NCBI RefSeq assembly: GCF_011927905.1
Contig: NZ_JAATJL010000001.1
Location: forward strand, 2,852,001-2,916,000
DNA from: Arthrobacter pigmenti
Lineage (GTDB): Bacteria > Actinomycetota > Actinomycetes > Actinomycetales > Micrococcaceae
DNA length: 64,000 nucleotides
Direction: 5' to 3'
Within the stretch, counting starts at the first letter, position 1, and each line of letters begins with the position of its first letter. Below the pieces are notes generated by a model. It was not told the DNA's origin. It saw only the letters and a program-made list of their open reading frames with translations, and ran no database searches. The translations under genes were made by a program, and so were the position numbers. Of this stretch, positions 9,025 through 17,537 are shown piece by piece.

Positions 9025-9495
9025 ATGGCTGGCGGAACACCGGCGACGGCGTTGCTCACCAAGCTCGGCGTCCCCTACAACGTACTGAGCTACAGTCACG
9101 ACCCATCCGCCGAGCACTACGGCACGGAAGCGGCCGAGAAACTGGGCGCTGAACCTGCGCGGGTCTTCAAAACGCTCATTGTGGATCTGGGCGGTAAGAC
9201 GGCTGTCGCCGTCGTACCTGTAAACCCCACGCTGGACCTGAAGGCAATGGCAGCTGCCTGCGGCCAGAAGCGGGCTGCGATGGCGGATCCCGCTGTTGCG
9301 CAGCGACGGACCGGGTACGTGTTGGGCGGAATCTCGCCGCTCGGGCAGAAGCAGCGGAGCCCGCTGGTGCTGGATGAGTCTGCCCTGCGGTTCGACGCAA
9401 TCCTCGTTTCGGGTGGACGCAGGGGCATGGAGATAGAGCTTGCGCCAGAGGAGCTGCTCCGCGCTACCGGCGGCCGGACCGCGCTGATCGCTTAG
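9025..9495 (+). CDS. ybaK: YbaK/EbsC-type aminoacyl-tRNA deacylase
   Basis: 156-residue trans-editing protein that removes misacylated amino acids (Cys-tRNA-Pro in characterised members). The fold signature and the catalytic Lys are seen in ARVFKTLIVDLGG; GYVLGGISPLGQK is the conserved GGISP loop. The ATG at 9025 begins one base after the stop of the GGDEF gene, suggesting co-transcription although no functional link is known. Confidence 0.94.
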   Translation: MAGGTPATALLTKLGVPYNVLSYSHDPSAEHYGTEAAEKLGAEPARVFKTLIVDLGGKTAVAVVPVNPTLDLKAMAAACGQKRAAMADPAVAQRRTGYVLGGISPLGQKQRSPLVLDESALRFDAILVSGGRRGMEIELAPEELLRATGGRTALIA

Positions 9496-9559
9496 GTAGC
9501 GGCGGGCGTACTATTGTCTTGCCAGTTGTCCCAATCCCTCCGGCAGGCGAGAGTCCTCA

Positions 9560-10489
9560 GTGCATAGTCAGGACATGTTGGCGGTCGTAAATTCGTCCGC
9601 TGGAACGGCATATCGGCGCAGTGTCGACGCCGTTGCCTCCTTTCTTGCCTCGGCTGCGGGACGGCATGGGTCTTCCTTTGAGCTGGCCCGCACAGCCGAC
9701 CTTGACGAACTCGATTCGGCACTGAATGGCCTCGATGGCCGGCGCCTCGTGCTTCTGGGCGGCGACGGTTCCATCCACGCCGCGGTGCAGTGCCTCCAAC
9801 AAAAAGGATCACTTGCCGCTGTGGGGCCGATCGGCATCATCCCGGTCGGAACCGGCAATGATCTAGCGCGGTCGCTGGACATACCGCTGGATGCGCTGAA
9901 GGCGGCCGAATGCGTGCTGTCCGGCCGGGCACGGACCATGGAGCTGCTGCTGAGCGAGGATCGCGTCGCGGTCAATGCTGTGCACGTCGGCATTGGGGCT
10001 GATGCGGCCGCCAAGGGAGCTGAGGCAAAGAAGAAGCTGTCCAGATTCAAGGCCGGCAAGCTGGGTTATCCCCTGGGAGCTGTGGCTGCAGGCGTCAGCT
10101 CACCGGGCTGGAATCTCAGTGTGCGTGTAGACGGGGAACTCCTTCACGACGGATCGCGGCCGCTGCTGATGGCCGCGCTGGGACTCGGCGGCACCGTTGG
10201 CGGCGGTGCGAGGCTCATTCCCGCAGCGAACCCACACGACGGCTTTGTCGACGTCGTTCTTTGGGAATCGGTTGGACCTGCCGCCCGCGTGGGGTACGCG
10301 TTGGGACTCAAGGACGGCGACCACGCCCGGCGAAGCGATGTCCGGATCGGGCGTGGACAGACGGTTGAAGTCACCGCGATTGACGGCAACGGTTTCAGGG
10401 TCAGCAATGACGGTGAACTGTGGGGGCCGTTCACCGACCGGCGTTGGGATGTTGTTTGTGACGCATGGCAGGTAATTGCACCGAAGTAG
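9560..10489 (+). CDS. Diacylglycerol/lipid kinase family protein
   Basis: 309-residue enzyme of the DAGK catalytic family (YegS/DgkB-like). The nucleotide-binding signature LLGGDGSIHAAVQCL and the substrate loop GIIPVGTGNDLARSLDIP are intact. Such soluble enzymes phosphorylate diacylglycerol or related lipids and recycle them into phospholipid synthesis. Start is GTG at 9560; an ATG at 9575 (MLAVVNSS) fits the family N-terminus equally well. Confidence 0.9.
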   Translation: MHSQDMLAVVNSSAGTAYRRSVDAVASFLASAAGRHGSSFELARTADLDELDSALNGLDGRRLVLLGGDGSIHAAVQCLQQKGSLAAVGPIGIIPVGTGNDLARSLDIPLDALKAAECVLSGRARTMELLLSEDRVAVNAVHVGIGADAAAKGAEAKKKLSRFKAGKLGYPLGAVAAGVSSPGWNLSVRVDGELLHDGSRPLLMAALGLGGTVGGGARLIPAANPHDGFVDVVLWESVGPAARVGYALGLKDGDHARRSDVRIGRGQTVEVTAIDGNGFRVSNDGELWGPFTDRRWDVVCDAWQVIAPK

Positions 10490-10735
10490 TTCTTGCTTTT
10501 TTATGCTCCTTCTGATTCGTTTCTGATCAGAAAGATCTAACCTGTGAGTTTCCTCAAGGTTTTCACAGGAGAGAACACGCACTCTATCTACATAACAATT
10601 CGGCCAGTAGGCTGAAGGCCAGCATCTGCACCATCAAGGCCCTTCGCGGGGCAGCCAGATGAGGCTAAAAGCGCGGATTTATGTGGATTTCCGTCGCTTG
10701 CAGTCTCCGACGGGGAAACACATGGGGAGCCACCT
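10490..10735. promoter_or_regulatory. Leader region of the M23 peptidase gene
   Basis: The 246-base gap contains a T-rich tract just after the kinase stop (about 10494-10502), a perfect 14-bp palindrome TTTCTGATCAGAAA at 10520-10533, and an 8-bp stem (10541-10548 with 10562-10569, 13-base loop). The length and structure suggest a long 5' leader for the exported peptidase. I compared it with the cyclic di-AMP (ydaO) riboswitch often found before actinobacterial wall hydrolases and could not match its core. Confidence 0.4.
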
Positions 10736-12367
10736 GTGACTGAAGTAAGGCCAACATCCGGCCCGGAATTGCGAGGGGTCCGCCGCCGCAGAGCGGTACG
10801 ATCCGGCCTGAGCGCGTGTTTGGCGTTGGCTGTCATCTATTCGACCAGTTATTCAGGTAGCAGCACTCCCAGCCTTGAGGCCAATGGCTCCATCCTCGCG
10901 CGGGGCGCCGAAAGTGTTTCCGACACAGACCAGCCGCCCACTGGCATTGTCGGCGAGCAGGTATTGGAACTGCCTTTCATCGAATCACCGTTCGGCCAAA
11001 CTGACTCGCTGAAGCCCGGACAAAAGATTCCGGATAAGCCGTGGTCAGCGGATGACATCCTCGGTCGCGACAAGTCAGACGCCAGCTCTCCAGCAGCGCA
11101 GGGCACCATGGAGCGGCCCGGCAAGGGCATGCTTATCGCACCGCTTCAGTTCCTTAGCACCAGTTCCGTGTTCGGTCACCGGACCAGCCCCATTACGGGC
11201 GAGAGCGGCGAGTTCCATATCGGGCACGATTGGGCTGCTCCCTGCGGTACGCGGGTTTTCTCGGCCGACGCCGGTGTGGTGCGTGCAGTTGGTTGGCACC
11301 CATGGGGTGGTGGCAACCGGGTGGAATTGGACCACGGGAACGGCCTGGTCACCACCTACAACCACCTCGAAGGAATTGCAGTTGAGGAGGGCGACAACGT
11401 TGGCGCGGGACAAGTCATTGCGACTGTCGGAACCTCAGGCATGTCCACCGGTTGCCATCTGCATTTCGAGACAATCCTGAATGGTGAGCACACTGATCCG
11501 TCCGGATGGCAGCTGATTCCGCTGGACGGTAGCGGGCCCATTGACATGCCGACCCTGGAGAACTTCGGTCCCGGAGGCGATTCCGGTGGCGAAACAGCCT
11601 GGCGTGCCTACCTCGCCTCCGGCGGTGAGCTCAAGCCGATGGCAGCATTCCCTTCGCCTGGCCGGGTTGATGCCGCCACGGCGGAACCGAAGGATGACAA
11701 GCCTGCGGAAACCAAGCCGTCGGACAAGCCGAGCGCCAGCGAGAAGCCGAAGCCATCGCCTAAGCCGTCGCCTGATCACGAGCCCACAACTAAGCCGCCG
11801 GCTACGAGTGAGCCGGCGGACCCGCCCAAGACGTCGGAGCCGACAAAGCCGCCGACGACCGACCCGACTCCAACACCGACGCCGGATCCTTCGCCTACGC
11901 CTACGCCAGACCCGTCGCCAACCCCGGCGCCTGACCCAACACCCACGCCGACCCCGGACCCCACGCCTGACCCGAGCCCAACGCCGACGCCGGACCCAAC
12001 GCCGATACCTACCCCGGATCCGACACCCACGCCGGACCCAACACCTACGCCGACCCCGGATCCGACACCCGACCCGAGCCCGTCGACGCCGCCGCCTTCA
12101 ACGCCCGTGCCGCCGGAAGGTACAAACTATTGCGCTCCGGGAGCTGACCGTATCTTCGGCACCAGCGATGAGGTCATCGGTGAGCCTGCCGCGCAGGATC
12201 CTGACGTGGTCGTCGTACCGATCTCCACGATTGTCACGACGGTCCTGGCTGACGGAACGGCCACCAACCAATGCGCACCGCTCGAGCAGCCTGCCGCTGC
12301 GGCAACACCCACTACCGAGCCATTGCGTGAACCGGAACCCGCAGTCGCTGGAACTACTGGTCCGTAG
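10736..12367 (+). CDS. Exported M23 family peptidase with Pro-rich tail
   Basis: 543 residues. A basic N-terminus and hydrophobic segment (about 20-42) act as signal or anchor. The LytM/M23 zinc peptidase domain lies at about residues 135-265: [25 protein letters not shown] and GCHLHFET supply the HxxxD and HxH zinc ligands, so it should be catalytically active on peptidoglycan cross-bridges. Residues about 320-470 are a low-complexity tail of TPTPDP-type repeats, probably spanning the cell wall. After the repeats comes a small Cys-containing domain beginning GTNYCAPG. Start GTG at 10736 after GGGGAG. Confidence 0.9.
   Translation: MTEVRPTSGPELRGVRRRRAVRSGLSACLALAVIYSTSYSGSSTPSLEANGSILARGAESVSDTDQPPTGIVGEQVLELPFIESPFGQTDSLKPGQKIPDKPWSADDILGRDKSDASSPAAQGTMERPGKGMLIAPLQFLSTSSVFGHRTSPITGESGEFHIGHDWAAPCGTRVFSADAGVVRAVGWHPWGGGNRVELDHGNGLVTTYNHLEGIAVEEGDNVGAGQVIATVGTSGMSTGCHLHFETILNGEHTDPSGWQLIPLDGSGPIDMPTLENFGPGGDSGGETAWRAYLASGGELKPMAAFPSPGRVDAATAEPKDDKPAETKPSDKPSASEKPKPSPKPSPDHEPTTKPPATSEPADPPKTSEPTKPPTTDPTPTPTPDPSPTPTPDPSPTPAPDPTPTPTPDPTPDPSPTPTPDPTPIPTPDPTPTPDPTPTPTPDPTPDPSPSTPPPSTPVPPEGTNYCAPGADRIFGTSDEVIGEPAAQDPDVVVVPISTIVTTVLADGTATNQCAPLEQPAAAATPTTEPLREPEPAVAGTTGP
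11860..12095 (+). repeat. Pro/Thr-rich coding repeat
   Basis: Degenerate tandem repeats of 6-24 bases encoding TPTPDP and [10 protein letters not shown] units inside the M23 peptidase gene. The DNA copies differ at third positions, so selection is on the protein. Such tails extend enzymes through the wall and vary in length between strains. Confidence 0.85.
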
Positions 12368-12486
12368 CACCGCCAGGCCATCCCGGAGCCGCCGTGCAAC
12401 GAATACCGTTCAGCGGCGGGCCTGTGCCCATTCGAACGCCGTCACCAAACAAAGAGTGGGCCCCCTGATTCCGGGAAGGCACCACC

Positions 12487-13092
12487 ATGAACAGCACCAG
12501 CCACAAAGCCGCAGTCCTCACTCTCTCCGCCATGCTCGCCGGTGCTGCCGTCCTCGGCACAGCCGGCGCATCCTCCGCCGCGAGCGCCCCGTCTCTGCCG
12601 ACGATGACCCAGTCCGCAGAAGCAACAATCACGATCAGCGGCTTCGCCTACACGATTTCCGGCGTGGTGACGCCCGGCGCAACCGTCACCGTCATCAACA
12701 ACGACAACGAGGCACACACGGTGACCGGCCGCGGCTCCGGTCAGAGCTTTGACACCGGCGCCGTGGCAGGCGGAGCAACGGGAACGTTCACCGCACCGAA
12801 CACCCCGGGCGAGTACAACTTCGTCTGCATCTTCCACGGCAATATGAGCGGAACGCTCGTGGTTCAGGAAGCGTCCGCCCTGCCTCCGTCGACTGACGAC
12901 AACGACGACGACGGCGCACCTCAGGACGGCAACATGAATCCCGGCCAAATGGGTGAGATGCCGATAGGCGGTGCAGATACCGCTGCCGAACCGGAGGAAG
13001 GCGGCAACCTTGGATTCCTCGCCCTCGGTGGCGGCTTCGTTCTCCTGGCGGCAGCGGGCGGAACCTACATCGTGCGGAAGCGCAGCGAGTAA
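12487..13092 (+). CDS. Exported, membrane-anchored cupredoxin-domain protein
   Basis: 201 residues: signal peptide (about 1-32), a plastocyanin/amicyanin-like cupredoxin domain with the copper ligands His in NEAHTVT, Cys and His in CIFHGNM and the axial Met, then an acidic linker DDNDDDG, a motif MPIGGADTA, one membrane helix and the tail VRKRSE. It should be an extracellular copper electron carrier tethered to the membrane. The C-terminus resembles a sorting signal (Pro-rich motif, helix, positive tail) but lacks a canonical LPXTG. A GGGAAGG ribosome site precedes the ATG. Confidence 0.88.
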   Translation: MNSTSHKAAVLTLSAMLAGAAVLGTAGASSAASAPSLPTMTQSAEATITISGFAYTISGVVTPGATVTVINNDNEAHTVTGRGSGQSFDTGAVAGGATGTFTAPNTPGEYNFVCIFHGNMSGTLVVQEASALPPSTDDNDDDGAPQDGNMNPGQMGEMPIGGADTAAEPEEGGNLGFLALGGGFVLLAAAGGTYIVRKRSE

Positions 13093-13105
13093 CGGGTCAG
13101 CGCAG

Positions 13106-13129
13106 CGGATCAGCCGTGAAGCTGATCCG
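13106..13129. terminator. Short hairpin between convergent genes
   Basis: CGGATCAG (13106-13113) pairs perfectly with CTGATCCG (13122-13129) around an 8-base loop. It overlaps the last codons of the leftward LacI gene and follows the cupredoxin stop by about 14 bases, so it could serve as a bidirectional terminator. Confidence 0.5.
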
Positions 13130-14138
13130 TCGGCGCGGACGTGCTCGAACGAATGATCATCTCCGTGTGTGCGGTGTGATTCGTTCGGGCGTCCGCGTCG
13201 TCGTCGTCGACCAGCAGTTCGAGCATCCGTTCCACCGCGTGAGCGCCCTGGAGTTCCGGAAACTGGGCAATGGTGGTCAGCCCGAAGACTTCGCCGAGGT
13301 CGTGCCCGTCGATACCGATCACCGACAGTGCGTCCGGAACCCGCAGGCCCAGTTCCCGTGCAGCGACAATGGTGCCGATCGCCATTTCGTCGGAGGCACA
13401 GAACACCGCCGTTGGCCTGTTCCGGGGATAACCCAACATCTGCTTGGCGCTGGCATAACCACCGGCGATCGTGAAGGGGGCGTACGCGAGCCACGACGGA
13501 ACGATCTTGATCCCGGCCTGCTCCATCGCCACCTCATATCCACGGCGGCGTCCCTCGGAAATGTTGAAGTCCTTCGCCGCATCCTCCGGACCGCCAATGT
13601 AGGCAATGCGCCGGTGTCCGAGACCAACGAGGTGCTCCGTAGCGAGCTGCGCAATGGAGAATTCGTTGACACTGATGGTGTCGGCACCGGGAAGCGGGCC
13701 GCCGATTCCGACAATGGGCTTGCCGACCGCCAAGAGCTGCCCCAGTTCGGTCTTGCTGAGCTGCAGGGACACCGAAATCACGCCGTCACAGCGCTGCCGC
13801 AACAGAAATTCCGACAGTACGCGATCCCTGTGCTCGGCACCTTCGCTAAGGTTGTACAGCGTCAGGTCATAGCCGGCGTCCAGCAGGGAAGCCGCCACAC
13901 TATCCACAATCTGCGAGAAGTACCACCGGTTGACCGAAGGCACGACGACGCCGACATTCCGATTCCTGCCCGAGGCCAGCGAAGAAGCCGAAAAGGACGG
14001 CACGAAGTCGAGATGCTTTGCTGCCTCAAGAACCTTCAGACGAGCGCGCTCAGAAACCTGTCCGTTCCCGTTGAGGGCACGCGACACGGTTGCGGTTGAG
14101 ACGCCGGCGAGCGCCGCCACGTCCTTGATGCCAACCAC
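13110..14138 (-). CDS. LacI family transcriptional regulator
   Basis: 342 residues from GTG at 14138, where AAGGAGG sits 5 bases upstream; the frame is open a further 21 codons. The N-terminal HTH and hinge are VGIKDVAALAGVSTATVSRALNG, followed by a periplasmic-binding-protein-like sugar domain with PTAVFCASDEMAIG. It lies 38 bases downstream of the alpha-glucosidase and in the same direction, and two AAGCGCTT-centred operators are in the divergent promoter region of the locus. By location it is the repressor of this maltose cluster, with a maltose-type inducer; that role is inferred. Confidence 0.92.
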   Translation of the reverse strand: MVGIKDVAALAGVSTATVSRALNGNGQVSERARLKVLEAAKHLDFVPSFSASSLASGRNRNVGVVVPSVNRWYFSQIVDSVAASLLDAGYDLTLYNLSEGAEHRDRVLSEFLLRQRCDGVISVSLQLSKTELGQLLAVGKPIVGIGGPLPGADTISVNEFSIAQLATEHLVGLGHRRIAYIGGPEDAAKDFNISEGRRRGYEVAMEQAGIKIVPSWLAYAPFTIAGGYASAKQMLGYPRNRPTAVFCASDEMAIGTIVAARELGLRVPDALSVIGIDGHDLGEVFGLTTIAQFPELQGAHAVERMLELLVDDDDADARTNHTAHTEMIIRSSTSAPTDQLHG

Positions 14139-14176
14139 TGCGCCCTCCTTCAGAGCAAAGGACGGGCGCAGTCCTC

Positions 14177-15883
14177 TCAGCTGGGTCTCAACCACACGCA
14201 TCGATCCGGAGCCAACATGCCATCGGCTCCTGTTCCTGGGTGACTAGCGGCGATAACCGTGCCCGACGGTAAGTACGATTCGCATTCTCCCATGTTCATG
14301 AGCACCATGATGTCCCCGTTAAGGAATACCACGGTGTCAGTGTCCTCAGAGTCGGTAGCCCAGGACAGCGAACCCGCTCCGAGACCGAGCTCTTTCCGCA
14401 AACCCAGGGCACGTCGGTAGAGGTTCAGGGTGGAGTCAGGATCGGCCTGCTGAACATCCCGCGAGAGTCCACCCCAACCCTCGGGCTGAGGCAACCATCC
14501 GGCGTCGCCCGCTCCAAACCCGTATTGTGGCTCATCTGCCCTCCACGGAAGCGGAACCCGGCAACCGTCGCGGCCCACGCGTTCTCCGCCGGTGCGGATG
14601 AAAGCCGGATCCTGGCGTAGTTTGTCGGGAATGTGCTCGTGGTCGGGGAGGCCCAGCTCCTCTCCCTGATAGAGGTAAACCCCTCCCGGAAGTGCGAGCA
14701 TTGCCAGCGATGCTGCACGCGCGCGGTCCAGTCCGACGCCCTGGTTGTCCGCCCCCAGCCCGGCCTCGATGGCAAACCGGGTGGCATGACGGGGAACATC
14801 ATGGTTGCTGAGCACCCAGGTGGTGGGCGCGTCAACGCTGTCGAACGCCAGCAGGGAATCCGTGATGATGCTGCGAAGTGCCTTCGCGTCCCACGGATGG
14901 TGAAGGTAGGCGAAGTTGAAAGCCTGGTGCATCTCATCCGGACGCACCCACTCAACCAGACGTGACAGCGGATCAACTACCGCCTCCGCGCAGAGGATGC
15001 GGTCGCCGTCGTACTCGTTGAGGATGGCACGCCAACGACGGTAAATGTCGTGGACGGATTTCTGTCCGAACATCGGCGCAAGATAACCGGGGTACCCCTC
15101 TGTGGAGCAGCCGTCCGGGCGCCCGTCCCAGTTCGGGAGGCCCTCGGCCTTGACCAGGGCATGAGCAACGTCCACCCGGAAACCGCTCACATTCCGGTCC
15201 AGCCAGAAGCGGAGGATCCGCTCGAACTCCAGGTGCACGGCAGGGTTGTCCCAGTTGAAGTCCGGCTGGGAAGAATCGAACAGGTGCAGGTACCACTGGC
15301 CGGCGGTGCCGTCTGAATTCAGGGTCCGGGTCCAGGCAGAGCCACCGAAGTGGGACTGCCAGTTGTTCGGCGGGTTGACGCCGTTGGGCCCGGCTCCATC
15401 CCGGAAGACAAACATTGCACGCTCCGGCGAGCCGGGCTCTGCAGCGAGCGCCTCCTGGAAGAGCCGGTGGTCGCTGGAGCAGTGGTTCGGCACGAGGTCC
15501 ACGATCACCTTGATGTCCAGCTCGGCAGCGCGGGCAGTGAGCGCATCGAAGTCATCGAGCGATCCGAAAAGGGGGTCGATATCGCAGTAGTCGGCGACGT
15601 CGTACCCGCCGTCGCGCTGGGGAGAAGTGTAGAAGGGCGATAACCAGATGGCGTCGACGCTGAGCTCGGCGAGGTGCTCCAGCTCGTGGGTGATTCCCGC
15701 AAGATCACCCATGCCGTCCCCATTCAGGTCGCGGAATGACCTCGGATAAATCTGGTAGATCACCGATGAACGCCACCAGGAATTATCCGGGTGAGTTGGG
15801 TGGACTGGCTCGTCAAATGCGAGCTCACGGAGGATTGCAGGCGCAGCGGCGGCTACGGACATCGCGTTGGGCATGAGGTACAT
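14177..15883 (-). CDS. GH13 alpha-glucosidase
   Basis: About 568 residues of a GH13 glycosidase (oligo-1,6-glucosidase/alpha-glucosidase subgroup). All four conserved regions are present: DLVPNH, GFRVDVAHAL with the nucleophile Asp, ILCAEAVV with the acid/base Glu and VLSNHDV with the transition-state Asp. It should hydrolyse imported maltose and maltodextrins in the cytoplasm. The open frame extends to 15967, but an operator-like site at 15908-15920 would fall inside the gene, so the start is placed at ATG 15883; ATGs at 15874 and 15862 are also possible, and none has a good ribosome site. Confidence 0.92.
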   Translation of the reverse strand: MYLMPNAMSVAAAAPAILRELAFDEPVHPTHPDNSWWRSSVIYQIYPRSFRDLNGDGMGDLAGITHELEHLAELSVDAIWLSPFYTSPQRDGGYDVADYCDIDPLFGSLDDFDALTARAAELDIKVIVDLVPNHCSSDHRLFQEALAAEPGSPERAMFVFRDGAGPNGVNPPNNWQSHFGGSAWTRTLNSDGTAGQWYLHLFDSSQPDFNWDNPAVHLEFERILRFWLDRNVSGFRVDVAHALVKAEGLPNWDGRPDGCSTEGYPGYLAPMFGQKSVHDIYRRWRAILNEYDGDRILCAEAVVDPLSRLVEWVRPDEMHQAFNFAYLHHPWDAKALRSIITDSLLAFDSVDAPTTWVLSNHDVPRHATRFAIEAGLGADNQGVGLDRARAASLAMLALPGGVYLYQGEELGLPDHEHIPDKLRQDPAFIRTGGERVGRDGCRVPLPWRADEPQYGFGAGDAGWLPQPEGWGGLSRDVQQADPDSTLNLYRRALGLRKELGLGAGSLSWATDSEDTDTVVFLNGDIMVLMNMGECESYLPSGTVIAASHPGTGADGMLAPDRCVWLRPS

Positions 15884-15907
15884 GCTAATCACGGAACCGT
15901 CATTTAT

Positions 15908-15920
15908 GGAAGCGCTTGCA
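15908..15920. promoter_or_regulatory. LacI-type operator, alpha-glucosidase side
   Basis: GGAAGCGCTTGCA has the AAGCGCTT core shared by many LacI-family operators (CcpA and MalR type). It lies about 25 bases upstream of the chosen alpha-glucosidase start, where a repressor would block transcription. The same core recurs at 16000-16007. Confidence 0.7.
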
Positions 15921-15995
15921 GTAATCAATTTCGGCTCGCCATCTGGAATTCCCGCTCGATCAACCATTTCGAAGGCAGGGGTTGTGGTCTCCGGC

Positions 15996-16009
15996 CGTAA
16001 GCGCTTACG
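15996..16009. promoter_or_regulatory. LacI-type operator, malE side
   Basis: CGTAAGCGCTTACG is a perfect 14-bp palindrome with the AAGCGCTT core. It lies about 130 bases upstream of the malE start and 88 bases from the companion site at 15908-15920, so one LacI-type repressor could control both divergent transcripts, perhaps with looping. Confidence 0.75.
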
Positions 16010-16138
16010 ATGTGTTCTGCTTCACTTTCAGTCGTTCATCGTCGAAGTGAGTGCACTGTCCACCTGGCTTCACATCCACCCTGCGCCAACAGCAAAGCGC
16101 CTAGTTCGTGCTGCGCGGCGCCACAGAAAGGCTCACCA

Positions 16139-17425
16139 ATGAAGGTGCTCAAAACCAGCCGCCGGGCCTTCGCCACGGCTGCGGTATCCGTCGCAGTCAT
16201 GGCAATGACCGCCTGCGGAAGCGGATCCAACGATGCTTCCCCCGGCGAATCCTCCGCACCGTCGGACCTCGCCGAAGGCGGATCCACCACACTCACCATG
16301 TGGGTGGACGCAGAGCGCGCCCCTGCACTCGAGGAAATTGCCGCGTCCTTCAAAGAAGACACGGGCATCCAGGTCGATCTCGCTGTGAAGGACTTCGCAG
16401 CCGTCCGCGATGACTTCATCACCCAGGTACCCACCGGCAACGGACCCGATCTGATCGTCGGCCCCCACGACTGGATCGGAACCTTCATCGAAAACGGCGT
16501 CGTCGCTCCCATCGAGCTCGGTGACAAGGCAGCCGAATTCCAGGAATCCGCGATCCAGGCGATGAGCTACAACGGAAACCTGTACGGAGTTCCCTACGCC
16601 GTCGAGAACATCGCCCTGCTCCGCAACACCGATCTCGTCGGCGAGCCCGCCGCCACCTTCGCAGAGGTGATCGAGAACGGCCAGGCAGTGGTTGAGGCCG
16701 GCGACGCGGAGTTCCCCTTCCTGGTGGGCCTCGATCCCAAGCAGGCCGATCCGTACCACATGTACCCGTTCCAGACTTCAATGGGCGTTCCAGTCTTCGC
16801 CCAGAACGACGACGGCAGTTACGACCCCACCAAGCTCCTCCTCGGCGAGCCGAACGGTGTTGAGTTCGCCAAGAAGCTCGTCGAATGGGGTGACAGCGGC
16901 ATGGGCATCCTGAACTCGAACATCACCGGCGACATCGCCAAGGAGAAGTTCATCGCCGGTGAATCCCCCTACTTCCTCACCGGCCCGTGGAACGTTCCTG
17001 CAGCACAGGAAGCCGGGATCAACCTGGCAATTGATCCCCTTCCCACCGTCGGGGACCAGCCAGCCCAGCCATTCATCGGCGTAAACGGCTTCTTCATCTC
17101 GTCGCAGAGCTCCAACGCGCTTGCCGCGAACGAATTCGCTGTGAACTACCTGACCACCGAAGCGGCACAGGACGCCCTGTTCAGCGTCGGAGGCCGCCCG
17201 CCGGCTCTGACCGCATCCTTCGAGAAAGCCGCATCCGATCCAATCGTTGCCGCTTTCGGTGAGATCGGCGCAAACGGTGTTCCGATGCCCGCGGTACCCG
17301 AAATGCAGGCAGTTTGGGCTGACTGGGGCGCCACCGAACTCGCACTGATCAAGGGCACCGTTGAGCCCGAGGAGGCATGGACCACCATGGTCGCCAACAT
17401 CGAGCAGAAGATCGCCGCTGGCTAG
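16139..17425 (+). CDS. malE: Maltose/maltodextrin ABC transporter substrate-binding lipoprotein
   Basis: 428 residues. Signal peptide with an Arg pair (residues 8-9) and lipobox MTAC (Cys26). The mature part is a family 1 extracellular binding protein: STTLTMWVDAERAPALEEIA at the N-terminus and GVPYAVENIALLRNT as in MalE-type proteins. Start chosen at ATG 16139 with AAAGG 9 bases upstream; the frame is open from 16010 but that region contains promoter sequence. First gene of a malE-malF-malG-GH13 operon; a strong hairpin separates it from malF. No ATPase gene accompanies the operon. Confidence 0.92.
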   Translation: MKVLKTSRRAFATAAVSVAVMAMTACGSGSNDASPGESSAPSDLAEGGSTTLTMWVDAERAPALEEIAASFKEDTGIQVDLAVKDFAAVRDDFITQVPTGNGPDLIVGPHDWIGTFIENGVVAPIELGDKAAEFQESAIQAMSYNGNLYGVPYAVENIALLRNTDLVGEPAATFAEVIENGQAVVEAGDAEFPFLVGLDPKQADPYHMYPFQTSMGVPVFAQNDDGSYDPTKLLLGEPNGVEFAKKLVEWGDSGMGILNSNITGDIAKEKFIAGESPYFLTGPWNVPAAQEAGINLAIDPLPTVGDQPAQPFIGVNGFFISSQSSNALAANEFAVNYLTTEAAQDALFSVGGRPPALTASFEKAASDPIVAAFGEIGANGVPMPAVPEMQAVWADWGATELALIKGTVEPEEAWTTMVANIEQKIAAG

Positions 17426-17439
17426 GACCGGCACGCTCA

Positions 17440-17478
17440 GCCGTTGTGGGCCGGTGACGACAGCCGGCCCACAACGGC
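17440..17478 (+). promoter_or_regulatory. Intercistronic hairpin between malE and malF
   Basis: A perfect 15-bp GC-rich stem (17440-17454 with 17464-17478) around a 9-base loop, with no T run after it. In binding-protein operons such hairpins protect the 3' end of the first cistron or cause partial termination, so that the binding protein is made in excess over the permeases. The position fits that role exactly; the mechanism is inferred. Confidence 0.75.
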
Positions 17479-17537
17479 ACTTCCGACCCACTCGGCTGCT
17501 CTCCTCCGGTGAGCCCTCCTTCGAAAGCTCCGGCTCC

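Noticed and set aside
10490-10735. Possible cyclic di-AMP (ydaO-type) riboswitch upstream of the M23 peptidase gene
   Set aside because: Such riboswitches are common before actinobacterial wall hydrolases, but I could not find the conserved core blocks in the right order; only unrelated hairpins are visible.
11860-12095. Regular repeats resembling a CRISPR array
   Set aside because: Units are short, unequal, lack spacers and encode a Pro-rich protein tail in frame.
11541-12752. 403-codon plus-strand frame overlapping the M23 peptidase tail
   Set aside because: An Arg-rich translation of the TPDP repeat region in the wrong frame; it ends inside the cupredoxin gene.
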